A stretch of 64,000 nt of DNA. Source: Labia minor. Its lineage: Eukaryota; Arthropoda; Insecta; Dermaptera; Spongiphoridae. The position numbers and the translations under genes were made by a program. Positions 22,692-39,600 of the stretch are shown in pieces. The DNA is taken from assembly GCA_963082975.1 (NCBI GenBank), contig OY720350.1, positions 47,570,734 through 47,634,733 on the forward strand, written 5' to 3'. Below the pieces are notes generated by a model, which ran no database searches, was not told the DNA's origin, and saw only the letters and a program-made list of their open reading frames with translations. Numbering within the stretch: position 1 is the stretch's first letter; every line of letters begins with the position of its first letter.

Positions 22692-23536
22692 TTTTTTTTT
22701 TTATTGATTTACAAGAAAATTGAATCAGTCATAAGACCGTTTTACAATATTATTTGAACAATGCAAGATAATTAATCTTTGTGTGAGTTTGACACCGCAG
22801 AAGTGGTCATAACTAATTCTTTAATAAATTTCCATGGAGGGGAGTAAGTTTTTTTCACTAAATCGGCGGGTTTATTTCGTTTAAGTCGTCTCAAAATTTC
22901 ATTGTGGATTAAGAGACGAGAAGCCAGGAGATTGGAGTGATTTTTAAGGCGAAGTTCATGTCTCTCGGACATTGCACTTCGCTCTTAGGGATGTCAGCAG
23001 TGTATAGGAGATATAAAATAGGTCCTATAACGCTTCTTTGGGGTACACCTGCTGAGATCTTTCTGAAGCTAGAGTACGCATCTTCAAAGCGGACTCGAAA
23101 GTATCTATTCCGAAGATAGGACTCCAGAAGATCACTGAACGCCTTTGGAAGCATTTTTTTTAGCTTATACACCAAACCCTCATGCCATACTCTGTCGAAT
23201 GCCTGTGATACATCAAGAAAGATAGCAGAACTAATCTTTTTCTCTTCATAAGCTTTTTCAATATAATTAATTATTCTATGGACTTGATCTATTGTAGAAT
23301 GTCTATCTCTAAAACCAAATTGATGTCCTGGAAGGAGATGTTTTTCTTCAATAATAAGTTTCAACCGTTTGATCAACAATTTCTCAAACACTTTCGATAT
23401 CACTGGTAATAGAGAAATTGGCCTATATGATGATATTTCTTCAGGCGATTTTCCCGGCAATAATAGAGTAATAACTTCAGCAACCTTCCATTGCTCAGGA
23501 ACATATTTAAGTATAAAGGCAGAGTTGAAAAGATGA
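22692..23536 (-). mobile_element. Jockey-like non-LTR element, 5'-truncated and internally deleted
   Basis: Reverse strand encodes an RT segment: YVPEQWKVAEVITLLLPGKS, SSYRPISLLPVISKVFEKLL, HQFGFRDRHSTIDQVHRI, FLDVSQAFDRVWHEGL and AGVPQRSVIGPILYLLYTAD. It then jumps to the polyprotein end (HELRLKNHSNLLASRLLIHN.. RRLKRNKPADLV). The region with the catalytic FADD motif is deleted. The element ends in poly(A) (T-run at 22692-22703 on the + strand). An 11-bp direct repeat, GTAAGTTTAAT, flanks it at 22681-22691 and 23537-23547, which marks the target duplication. Not active. Confidence 0.85.
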
Positions 23537-23547
23537 GTAAGTTTAAT

Positions 23548-24750
23548 AGAAGTTTAAAAGAATAAAAAAATTTTATTTTAATTTCGTTAAAATATTTTAT
23601 TTAGAAAATTATTTTTACATAATTTTATTAAAAATATAACAATTGTCTTTCAATATTCGATAGATTTAATATATAGTCTATAAAAATAGTTAAATAATTT
23701 AATATTAATTATTAAATTCTAATGGAATTGTATAAGAGCACATATATTAATTTAAGATATTTATTTCTTAGTTTCATATAAATATATATCTATAACTATC
23801 TATATCTATATATATCAAAAAAAGATATACTAATTTCGAGTTAGTATGTCTTTTTAAAAAATATAGAAACTTTAATAAAATTAAAAATATTAATCATTTT
23901 TAAAACTTGATTAATTAACTTATCATAATCCCCATTCATTATTCTTTTATTTGACTTAAATGATATCAGTGGAATTGCACAATTTATAAAAAAAAATATA
24001 TAATGAATATATATAAAACCAATTAAAATTGTTGAATAAAATTCTTTAAAAATAAAGAGAATGGAAATCTTTTATTATAATTTATAAAAAATAACCACAG
24101 ATCAAATGAATTGTTGCAAACTAAAAGGTCGTTATCTATTTTTTGATAGTTTATTGGTTTTTCATTTATATATTCCCTGCCTACATTGATTATACTAAAG
24201 TTATTTCTTTCGGAGGTTCTTTTCATTATATTAATTAAGCGTATTAATAATATTCATCTAAATAAATACATAATAGTATGACAGGAGACAAGTTTTTTAG
24301 TTCGTAAAAAGACTGCTTTAACGAATATCATATCTTTTAGTTTGCAACAAATCAAATGTTTTGAACTAGATGGACAGAATATATTTATTTTATAAATAAT
24401 CTTAATAGTATCAAAAATTTACTAAATATTTTATTATTCTAATGTGATGTATGTGAAAATATTTTCAAACACAGTTAAAAATATTTTATTTTCATTAATT
24501 TATATTTTTATAATTAATAATTCTTAAAAAATTAAATCACTCAAAAAAGAATAATTTAAATTAAAATTCATTATATTTTATTATTTTAAAATTTTGTACA
24601 TTAGATACGATATATATAAAAATAAGACTTAGATTTATTCAACGTATGATGAAAAAAAATCATTATTTCGTGCTATTTACATGTTTAAATAGTTTGTGTT
24701 AAATAAAGGAACAATTATATATCTATAAAAATCGACTTAAAAAATCACTG
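23548..24750. other. Intergenic, AT-rich; no gene seen
   Basis: Space between the jockey element and the Cdc7 stop codon. Near the Cdc7 end it probably contains the Cdc7 3' untranslated region: TTTATT at 24634-24639 is AATAAA on the gene strand, about 115 bp after the stop. The 20-bp word at 24638-24657 repeats one in the last coding exon. Confidence 0.6.
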
Positions 24751-28924
<4,174 letters not shown>

Positions 28925-29775
28925 TTCTTAGATGATCTGAAAGAAAAAAGAAAAAATATTCATAAAACATTGATTTATTATTTTTAAAATTACTTTCAAA
29001 ATATGAAAGTACGTAAATGAATATATATACAAAAAAATAAATGAAAAATTGTTAGTTATTAATTTGTTTCAAATCAAAGTGATTAAGAGATATAAATATA
29101 AATTTCATTATATCTTGAAAAATAACTTAACAAATGCTAAAATTGAAATACGCTAATTACTATTATATTATTGATTGACTTTTTGTATATAAATTTTTCA
29201 TTATACTCGTATAAAGTATAAATAATTTTAGGAACTTTTAAGCATAGAGAAACAAGAATAATTAATTTATATTTGGCTATTCGTGCTATATTTAATTACA
29301 TGTCTTAAGTTGAAAATAATGATTTTAGCTATTATCTTGGTAAATTAAGTATGAATATAAAATATATTTTCTCTTTTTTTTTAAAAAAAGGAATGAGGAT
29401 TTTTTAAAATAGAAAAACAATAAAAAAATTTAAGATAATTGTTAGATATTATTTGATCCTATTGCTTTGTAAGTAATTGACATGGTTTTCTATTGTCGAA
29501 TTTAAGATTGAATAAAAAATAAAAACAAAGATTTTACTAAAGAAAATGAGTTCATTTTCCAATTCTAAAATTCGGGTCAGTGAACATTATCAGATATTAT
29601 AAAAGAAATCTAAAATTTGATAATAGTTATATATATATTTAAATACTGGATAATCAAATTTATATTTATAATATAGCCTCGTGTTCATCTGAAAATTTTA
29701 GTGAAGAGGATAGAGCATAATAAGAAACCTTGATAAAAGTGTGTAAGATGTATATAATATTAAAATATTAAGAAA
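28925..29775. other. Upstream of Cdc7; no gene seen
   Basis: AT-rich sequence that must hold the Cdc7 5' untranslated region and promoter. No core promoter motif stands out. Confidence 0.5.
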
Positions 29776-30398
29776 TTAGCTGGAGTGTCTCCACTCGACT
29801 ATCTCGCAATTTGAATTGGATTAAATAACATAATATATTATATTTAAATTAAATTTAATTAATTATAAATTATAAATAATAAATATTAAACCAGCGCATG
29901 TTTGGTTTTTTATTGATGGCACCATGGCACGTGTTGGCGCGTGAGATTCGCAGTGTTAAAAAATTAATTCTGGTACTTTCAGCGATTCAATCAAGCTGAA
30001 ATTCTATATATAGCAGTTTTATACAATTATTAATCATGTGAAAAATTATCAAACATATATCTTTATTTTTACGGTCACTTTAGAGGAAAAAAAATCAAAA
30101 CGTTGTAGGTAATGACCCTCTTCCGGTTGAGCTACATTTCTCAAAAGTTGATAGAAAACTATGAATTTTGAATAATGCTCATGTACCAAATTGCATCATT
30201 CTAGCTCAAACCGTTTTTGCGTAATCTTGCCTACATACACACACACACACACACACATACATACACACACACACACACACACAGACATTTTTCTCAACCT
30301 TAGTGAAAATGATTCAAGAACCTTCAAAACGTATAAAAACATCAAAATCTCAACATCGAAAATTTTCGTGATCGCAATACTATCTCTGGCGAGATAGT
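29776..30398 (-). mobile_element. Family B HINE-like repeat (B3)
   Basis: Full-length reverse copy. On the + strand: TTAGCTGGAGTGTCTCCACTC, GACTATCTCGCAA, GGCACGTGTTGGCGCG near 29926, CCTCTTCCGGTTGAGC near 30117, a CA array at about 30237-30285 interrupted by CATACATA, and GGCGAGATAGT at the end. It belongs to the set at 4461, 6077, 45134, 48905 and 52898. Confidence 0.75.
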
Positions 30399-31672
30399 AA
30401 AAATATACTACGTAGCTGGCTAATTAAAAATTTGAATAAAGATTTTGGAATATAAGAGTAATGAGATTTGAAAATGAATAATATTATTTTCTAGGTTTTC
30501 AAATAATTCAAACATCTATTTTTAATAGTAACAATCCTCCTTATGTAATATTAAATCTGGAAATATAAGTTAAAGCAAGAAAGAATCAGGTAATCAGGAA
30601 ACCAGATAATTAAAAATATAATGTAATTTTTTAATATAAATGTTATTAAATTAATTTAATATTAAATATTTAATTATGGAAAGTATATTTAAATTGAATT
30701 ATAGAAATTAACTATTAAAGGAAGAAAACGAATTATAAAGTAATGAAAACTTACATATGCGAATTCTAAACCAGAAAAAATTATTTTAAGAAACTACTTT
30801 CTTCATGAAGGTCTGATGATCAATGACTGATTAAAATTAGAAAGACATTCTCAACCAATATAGATTTTGTATCTTTCATGAAAATATGTTGCTATTGTAT
30901 GAATAGAATCTCTAAATAAGTTTCTAAGGGTCAGAAAATTACCTGGACTTTGAACTCTAGTTTATAAACAAAAAAAGATACAAGTATATTCACAAGTTTT
31001 TAAGAAAATGAAATAAAAACTACTTAAAAAAAATATTTTTTATTAATTAAAAGATGTATATAAAAACCAAATTTTGTTGTTGTCAGTTCAAATCTTTATC
31101 TATTAATTATCAAAATTAATATTGATATATTTATAAATGGTGGATTAAATAAACTTACATTATTTTGAAAAAAAAAAATCAAATAGAAAAAAGTAAACGT
31201 AAATCTGGTTTTAAAAATAGTGAAAGATTTTTAGGAATTTTTTAAGGGCATTTTTCGATATATTCATGGTATATAATTTTCTTTTTAATATATTAATATC
31301 CAAAGAGCAATTGGAATGTCCTTTATATATTACATTTGTGAATGAATTCTGTTAAGTATTTACCTATTATAATTTATGACTGGGTACAATATTATTACAA
31401 CATATTTATTTAAAATCGTGCTGCACGTTTCATTACTAACGAATGTTTGGTAAACGTAAAAGGAAAAAAATATTAAATTTACTAAAAGGTTAAAACCATT
31501 ATATTGAATAGAAAAATAAGAAATATTTATTTTTAATGTGAATATTTAAAATTATTTTGCACTAAATTAATATTTCTAAATTTCATATTTATTAAAAAAT
31601 TCGAAATAAGAATTTTCGACTCTAAACCTAAATCTATATGAATATTACTCTAAAATAGTCCTATATAATATA

Positions 31673-31708
<36 letters not shown>

Positions 31709-33420
31709 ATCAAAACGTGAAAATCTGCCATAATCTCTTTTTTGACTAGTTTACTATTTTATGGTAAATAATTCATAATATTATTAGATTTATAAAAACA
31801 AAAGGAATATATTTTTTAAAATATAAATATTTAGAATTGCATCTTATTGAAAAAATATTTCTACATATTATTTTGCAGAGGAGTAGAATTATTATTTATA
31901 AATAAATAAAGAAATGAGCACATGATGGCTCAATTATAATAATTCTGATACTCTCGAATATCCTCTTATGAAATTAGTAATAAACCTGGTTTCATTCAAA
32001 GAAAATAACAGAGGATATTTAAATAAAAAACAATAATGTTTTGTGAAAAAAATTGTAATTATAAAATTAGAATTCTCATTAAAATAATATTAACGGTAAA
32101 TTAAAAAAAAAAAACAATGGGTCAGATTCAGAAAATTAAAATAAATAAAATAAAATTTATATTAAAAAAATAGAATTATTTGAAGTTAGTTAATATCTCA
32201 TCAAAATGAATGTAAAATTTATTGATATATACATAAAAATTATTAATTGTACTTATCTAAATTTAATTTGGATTAAACCAAGATTTCGAATTTAGTTAAA
32301 GTATGTGTTTGAATTGATTAATTAAATTTACCTTTTAATTTCAATGTAAAGTAAACAAATACTAAACACTATTATGTATAAAGATGTTTCTCTAAAAAAA
32401 ACCTTTCATCTTAACAAAGAATATTTTGCAAAATTCTTCAAATATTAATTGCCAAACAATTATAAAAAAATATAATTAATAATAAAATTATTAATTTTAG
32501 ATAATAGAATTAAAAAAAAGTAAAAATATTGAGACATATTTGAAAACATTATAAAATTATAATTATTCTTAAATTATGGGTATTCTCTTATACACATATA
32601 GTTTATTAGTCTTAATAAAAATAAATTTAAAAAAAAATAAATTATTCAAATAACTTAAAAAGTAAATAACAATTACATAATTATATATGTATCTACGTAT
32701 ATATATATATATATCTATAAATTAAATGTAATGAAAAGTAATTATGTAAATGTAATTATTAGATTATAGGTATATAGTGGTAATATTATATTAAATTATT
32801 TTAAATAATATAAATTATTTATATATATTTTTTCTAAAATTTAGAAAGAATTATTGTCTGGAAATTTTCTTAATATAATATAATTATAAAATAACATACC
32901 ATATGTTCCTAGTCAGTCCTTTATATAATAAAAATCTTGTCTCTTAAGGTAAAAATAAATTTTAAACTCATATAAATGGGAAATTAATGATAAATGAATT
33001 AAATAAAAATAAATCAAAATATGGAAATCAAAAGTTTAACGACTCATCTATTGAAATGTCTTTTGACGGAAAGCGCGCCTGAATGAAAGAGAGTAGAGGT
33101 ACCAACATAACATCTCTAAAACTACTATAGACCCTATCATTTAAATTACAATTTAAATTATTTTCTAAAATATTATTTTATTAAGATCTATTAAACCATT
33201 TATTCAGTGGTAATATGTTTTTAAACAATTTATCTTTATTTTATAATATTATTGACTTATTTTTATTGTGATTAAAATTAGTTTTCTTTAAAAGAAGAGA
33301 GAAAAGTTTATTGATTTTTTTTTTGTTATATGAAATATAAAACATCAATGGAGATGAATAAATATTAATGAAAATAGCTTTAGTAATGTTAAAGATTAAA
33401 AAAATGTGCTTTCCCCCACT
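30399..33420. other. Intergenic between divergent Cdc7 and P4HA; no gene seen
   Basis: Three kilobases of very AT-rich sequence without recognisable exons. AT dinucleotide runs lie at about 31675-31706 and 32695-32715. Confidence 0.55.
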
Positions 33421-33634
33421 ACGTTTAGTTGATCTCTACTAAGTAGGGTGGAGAGAGAGAGAGAGAGAACGATGGCTGCGTGATTGTGTGCTGCAGAGCT
33501 GCTTATTGACTGTACCCCAGTGCCTCTCGCTCACTTCTTCTTTAAACACTCAGCTGATACAATCTGACGTTTCTAACTCTACTCCCTTTGATTATGTTTT
33601 AATTGTTAATATTTAATAATTTAATCGATATATA
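33421..33634 (+). promoter_or_regulatory. Probable promoter/5' leader of the prolyl 4-hydroxylase gene
   Basis: The sequence just before the start codon is clearly less AT-rich than its surroundings. It contains an uninterrupted GA run at 33451-33468 (GAGA-factor type motif), then GGCTGCGTGATTGTGTGCTG and CCCAGTGCCTCTCGCTCAC. GAGA elements are common in arthropod promoters. No TATA box or exact start site could be fixed. Confidence 0.45.
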
Positions 33635-36600
33635 ATGTGGTTTTCATTCCTGCTTTTATTATCATGTCTCTTTTCACAAATTGTGACCCCATGTCATGGC
33701 GAATTGTACACGGCCCTAGTTGATATGGAACAACTACTTGAAACTGAGGCTGTTCTTATCAATACGCTTGATGGCTATATCGATGCTCAAGAGAGGAAAC
33801 TACGCAAGTTAAAAAGATATATGTCTGCTTTCGCTAAAGAACATGAAGAGGCAAGTGAGGATGTACAAAGATATCTAATGAATCCAATTAACGCATATCT
33901 TTTGGTAAAACGACTTACAACTGATTGGAAAATGATAGAATCACAAATGACTCATGATACTGGAATGAATTTTATTGATAATATTACTAATCTTAGAACA
34001 GATTTAAAATTCCCTTCTGAAGAAGATTTGAATGGGGCTGCTGTAGCTCTCATGCGATTACAAGATACTTATAAACTGGATACACATTCGGTCGCTCAAG
34101 GAGTCCTCAATGGTGTACAATATCGGAAACAAATGACTGCTGGAGATTGCTTCGAATTAGGCCGACAATCCTACAACAACGGGGATCATTACCATACAGT
34201 CTTATGGATGAATGAAGCATTAAAACAACAAGAGATGGAAATGAATAAAACAGTAGAACGTGCAGAAATTCTTGAATATCTAGCATTTTCCACTTATATG
34301 CAAGGGAATGTACAGACAGCACTCCAATTAACAAATGAACTACTTGAAATTGTTCCAGGACATCCCCGAGCTCGAGGAAATAAAGTTTATTATTTAGAAG
34401 ATCTTGAAAAATCGAAAAATCAAAGAAAAGGGGATGGCGGAGAAGAGACTTCAGAAGGAAATATCACTTCTGCGACTGAACAAGCAGTGGATGATCCTCT
34501 TCCTGAACGAAGCATATATGAAATGCTCTGCAGGGGTGAAGCTCACGTCTCTAAAGATATTTCTGCTCAACTCAAATGTCGCTACACGGATCTTGGAAAT
34601 CCGTATTTAAAATTAGCACGGTTTAAAGAAGAGGAAGCATACCTTTGGCCAAGGATTGTTTTGTATCATGACGTACTCTATGATTCCGAAATAACCACCA
34701 TCAAAAAATTAGCACAGCCTCGTTTTCGAAGAGCGACCGTTCAAAATTATAAAACCGGTGAACTTGAAACTGCAAACTATCGAATTAGTAAATCAGCTTG
34801 GCTTCGAGAAGAGGAGCATAGATATATTGCAAATGTAAATCGAAGAGTGGAAGATCTCACGGGTCTCACAACCAGCACTGCTGAGGAGTTGCAGGTAAAA
34901 CAATAATAATATTTTGTTTTAAATTTTTATACATTACAAATAATAAAATATTCCAAATGCATGAATGGAAATCTACTTCAATTAATTTTTACTTTCTTCT
35001 ATTACTAATATTTAACTTGAAAAGAATAAATATTTTTAATTTCTTCCTCTAGAAAGTATTTGAAATCTAATTTTAACAAAAAAAAAAATCTTTAACTTAA
35101 TAAAAACTTTTGTATTGATCATTTTTTTATAATTTGGGTTTCAGTTTCTTCAATTATAGTTAATTTAATGATAAAAATTTAAAGATATAACTTTTTAAAA
35201 TTATAAATGTAAATCTTAATTTTTTAATAAAAAGTCCTGGATTTTAAAGTTTTCCAAGAGTTCAAATTTTGAATATCTTTTTTTTTAAAAATAAATGCTG
35301 ATTATATATTATTTCTTTTATACATATAATAATTACATGTTTAGATCAAAGAAGAAAAATTATTATTTTGATTTTGAATTATTACTATCAAAATTTATTT
35401 CTTATTCTAAACCTTTGTAATCAAATTGATGATTTATTTAATTAAACTTCAAATGGGAAATTTTAACTTATTTTCAGAAAACAATCAAGAATACTAACCC
35501 AATATCAATAGTTGTCCGTTGAATTAACTTAAAAAGACACAAATCAGTTCTTATAACGATTTCAGTTAATACTCGTATTATTTTTGTTTTTTGTGTGTTT
35601 TCACTATTATAGTGAAATTATTTATGTAATTATATAAAACAATAGAAATTATAATTGAATTAAAGATATAAATAGACAACTTAATTGAAATTTTTATATA
35701 AGTTTATTTTTATAAAAAGATTTTATCATGAACACTAACAAAATAGCGGTAATTTTTCTATTTATACTCAAGATAAAATCGTGATATTTAATAAATTAAA
35801 ATAATTAGTTTTTTTAATACCTAATCATTCTTTTCAATAAAATTAATAAGAAAAACTATTAAAAACTATTTTATGATCAAATCGTGAAGATAAAAGGAAT
35901 GTTTTTTCTTTAAAAGAAAAGAATTGGTCAAAAGTTGTTAAGTATTTAATAGAATATTAATTTAAAAAAATCTTAAAGATTATTTTAGCTTTAAAATAAA
36001 AATATACATCGAATATTTGAATTATTTGTTATTCTTTCAATAAATAAAAGGTAATCGCTACTTGTAAAGAATTATTTGAGAAAGATTCTGTTTAATTATT
36101 GATGAAGCCGTTTTTATCTATAATGTATTAATATAATTCACACTTCAAATCTCTATTTATTTATTTAAGTTCATTTTACACTTGCCTCATTACTTGTAGA
36201 TTCTTTATTCAAATATCACTCAAGCAACAAACACTTTAGTTAAGGCTCCTGATTATTCAAATCGTTAATTTTAAACGAATAGATTCGTTGAAGTGGAGTT
36301 ATCAGTTTTCAGATAAACAACTTTACCCCCCAGGACATTAATATCATTTTATATTCATGAAATGCTTATTACCCATAATAAAATTATAAATAAAATTATA
36401 ATATGCTAACGTCTGCTGTTTGGTTAAATGTTTTTCATGTGAATATAGAAATATGTAATTGTTTTATTCAATATTCCGATATTAAACTGTTAAATATTTT
36501 CTTTTTAATATTGCAATATTACAATAGTCATATGCTTTTAAAGGAGAAAAATAGATATTCTAATTGAATATGTTAATTATTGAATTTGTTCAGTTTTCAA

Positions 36601-39600
36601 TCATTCATTTATTTAAATTAAATTTATATTATATTTAAATTTAATTCATTAAAATTGGTTATTCATATAATTGAACAAATCTACATATTCTAAAACTGCT
36701 TCTCTCATCGGTAGATAATATTAGTAAATATTATGAATAATAAGATACGATATAATTTATTGTATTATATGGGACTAAAATTATCTGGAAAACTTTACAT
36801 ATTTTTTATTTATTAATTTTAAATAATATTTATATTTATGTTAATCTACTTAAATTATGGGCATCATAAATAATCATCTTTTAGTATAAATTTTTCTTCT
36901 AAATAGTTGAAAGACGACCGCCTTAATTCAGATATTAACCCTTAAGAAATACCAGTGATGCATTGCCATAGATTTAGGATAGAAAGGGACTTTGAATTGA
37001 TATTTTTTTTAAATGAGCAATGAAAAAATATAAAAAAGAATATCTGGAATACCAAGATTATTTAAATTAAAACTGTCACGTTAAGATACTAATAAATATT
37101 CCATTTCAGTAAGTATTTTATGTTAATACAAGATGAAAATGAAATTCCAATCATATGTTCTTAACATCGCAAAAATAATAATAATAATTATTATTATTAT
37201 TATATATAGCATATTAAAATTCTAGAAAAAATTAATAATTTTGATGATAGTCTTAATTTTCGTGGTGAAAAATAAACACGCACCTAAACGAAATACTTTT
37301 ACAATCGATAATGCGAAAAAATTTGTTCCCTTTAAAATGGGATTCAAATTACTTTAATAATATGAAATTTTTTTAATTTAAATATAATTTTTTAGTAAAA
37401 CAAAATGAAAATAGGTAAATACACCTTTCATTTATATTCTGGAAAATTCTAAGTATATTTTTTTAAAAAATTTAACTAAAATTACATAGTACATTTCTTA
37501 TTAGAGTATATTGACTTAAATTATATATTGGGAAAAAAAATTTAATGATCATGAAAAGATTTTTAGCCTATCACGATTGAATCACATCTGAAAAAAGAAA
37601 GTTCTTAAAAGGATAGATTTAAACATTAAAACAAGCAGAGTGAGAGTTATATTGTTATTATTATTTTTATTGGGCAGAGACAATATAAAATACAAAAATA
37701 GTATAAATTTGGCGATAAAAAATTATAAATAAAATATTTTTTGTTATTAATATTTAGATTTTTAGAGAAAATTAAATTTATTTCCCATATCGTGTATTTT
37801 GAAGAGGTAAATAAGTAATATTATTAAGTATAAGACTATTTTTTATGAATATATTTATAAATTAATTAAACACAAAAAATAAATATTAAGAGTTGAATTT
37901 ATTTTGTTTATCTTCACCAATAGAAGATAGAAATAAATTTATAAATAGATATAGAAGGTTAAATGATACATTATATAGAATACCAATAAAAAGTCAATAT
38001 TTACATAAGAGAGGATTTTCCCTTCTTATAACAAAATTGGAAAAAAAATCATTTTATAATAAATTGCACAGCAAAACTTAATGTGAAATTTTATAAAAAT
38101 CACTATTACGGATCTAGACTAATTATGATTATGCTATTCTAAAATTATATTTCATTTATTTCATTAAATAACTCAGCGTGAAGAAGTCCTTGTAAAATAT
38201 TTGTTTCGGAATGAATATAGATATGGAATTAATTTAACTGCAAATTGCGTGTGTTTAATAAATTTTAAGTATAATATGAAACAAAAAAAAAAATTTTCTT
38301 CTAAATAACAAAAGTTATAATTATTAATTATTTTTATAAAGAGAGAATACTCAAATAATCTAAAATAATAAAATTATATTAAAAAATTAAAATTTATTTG
38401 GAATTTTTATAGAATTTCACCTGTTTTTTAACAACATTTTAACGAAAAGATTACAACATTTTTAATTATTTTGTAATTAAGAATAATTAGGTATATAAAT
38501 AATAATAATAATTTGATATTAATATTTAAGTATAATTTTAATAAGAAAAGTTAATGAGTGTTGATGTGATATGAAGGCCAATGATGTTATTATTTTTGTG
38601 ACTATTATCATCGATAAAAATAATATTGTAAATAAATATATTTTATAAATTGATGTATTCTATAATATTTATAATGTTGAGTTATTTTTAGATGTGTTAA
38701 ATTACTTTACTTGTTTTTTTTTTGTGTTAATAAGATAATTTAAATAAAGTAAACTTTTTAGTGAGAGATGAAAAAGCATCTGGAAGAAGAAAGATGACAC
38801 ACAGATTTAATGACCATTTTTTCCTCTTTCTATCTCTCACGTTCCCTTGCATAGCTTACTATCTTGTGTAATAAAATAAATATCTGAATATGAAGAAACA
38901 CTAATTCAAATAAATGCTTAAATTATTAATCATTATTCTGATTTATGTGCGAAACAATAGTTTTATTTTATTATATAACAATTCAATTTCTTTAAAGCTT
39001 AAAAAATTGATAATTACAGTGCAGATGAGTGAAAGGAAAATGAAAGGAATAGTATTTATTTTTTTTATTAACTTTTTAATTACAAAATATTGTAGAATTT
39101 TAAAACCTATTAAATATATAGAGGTATATTTTTGAGATTTGAAAGAATTAGAAATCACTTTTTAGAAATAGACTAAATTTTTAGGAAATATTTAATGTGG
39201 GTTATAAATTTATAATAGAATACTAAAATACTTATATTTCCCTGTTTTTCTTAAGTATAATTTCTTTTTTAATTATTAAATATCTAATAAATAAAATTTT
39301 GAATTGAAAAAATTTAGTATACTTACATGTAAAAAATAATTTTTAATTTAACTTTGGTCATTAACAATTATAAAAGTTATTTAATCAGGAATATAAATTA
39401 GAATATTAAATATTTTATTTATTTATTTTTATTTTGCTAAAATTAATTGCTATAATTTAATTTTATAGGGATATAAGATATATATATAAACTTCTTAGCT
39501 CTTATATTATACAAAAAAGTAAATTGAAAAAAATTCATTTTCTTTTCTTTATATTAGTATTTTATACTCTACTATCCAATAAATAATGAATTTCACAAAC

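Noticed and set aside
34107..34334. Reverse-strand frame inside the P4HA exon
   Set aside because: Shadow of the firmly identified P4HA coding frame on the other strand.
37130..37210. ATAATAATAATTATTATTATTAT palindrome as a regulatory structure
   Set aside because: A simple TAA/TTA microsatellite; such palindromes arise by chance in this composition.
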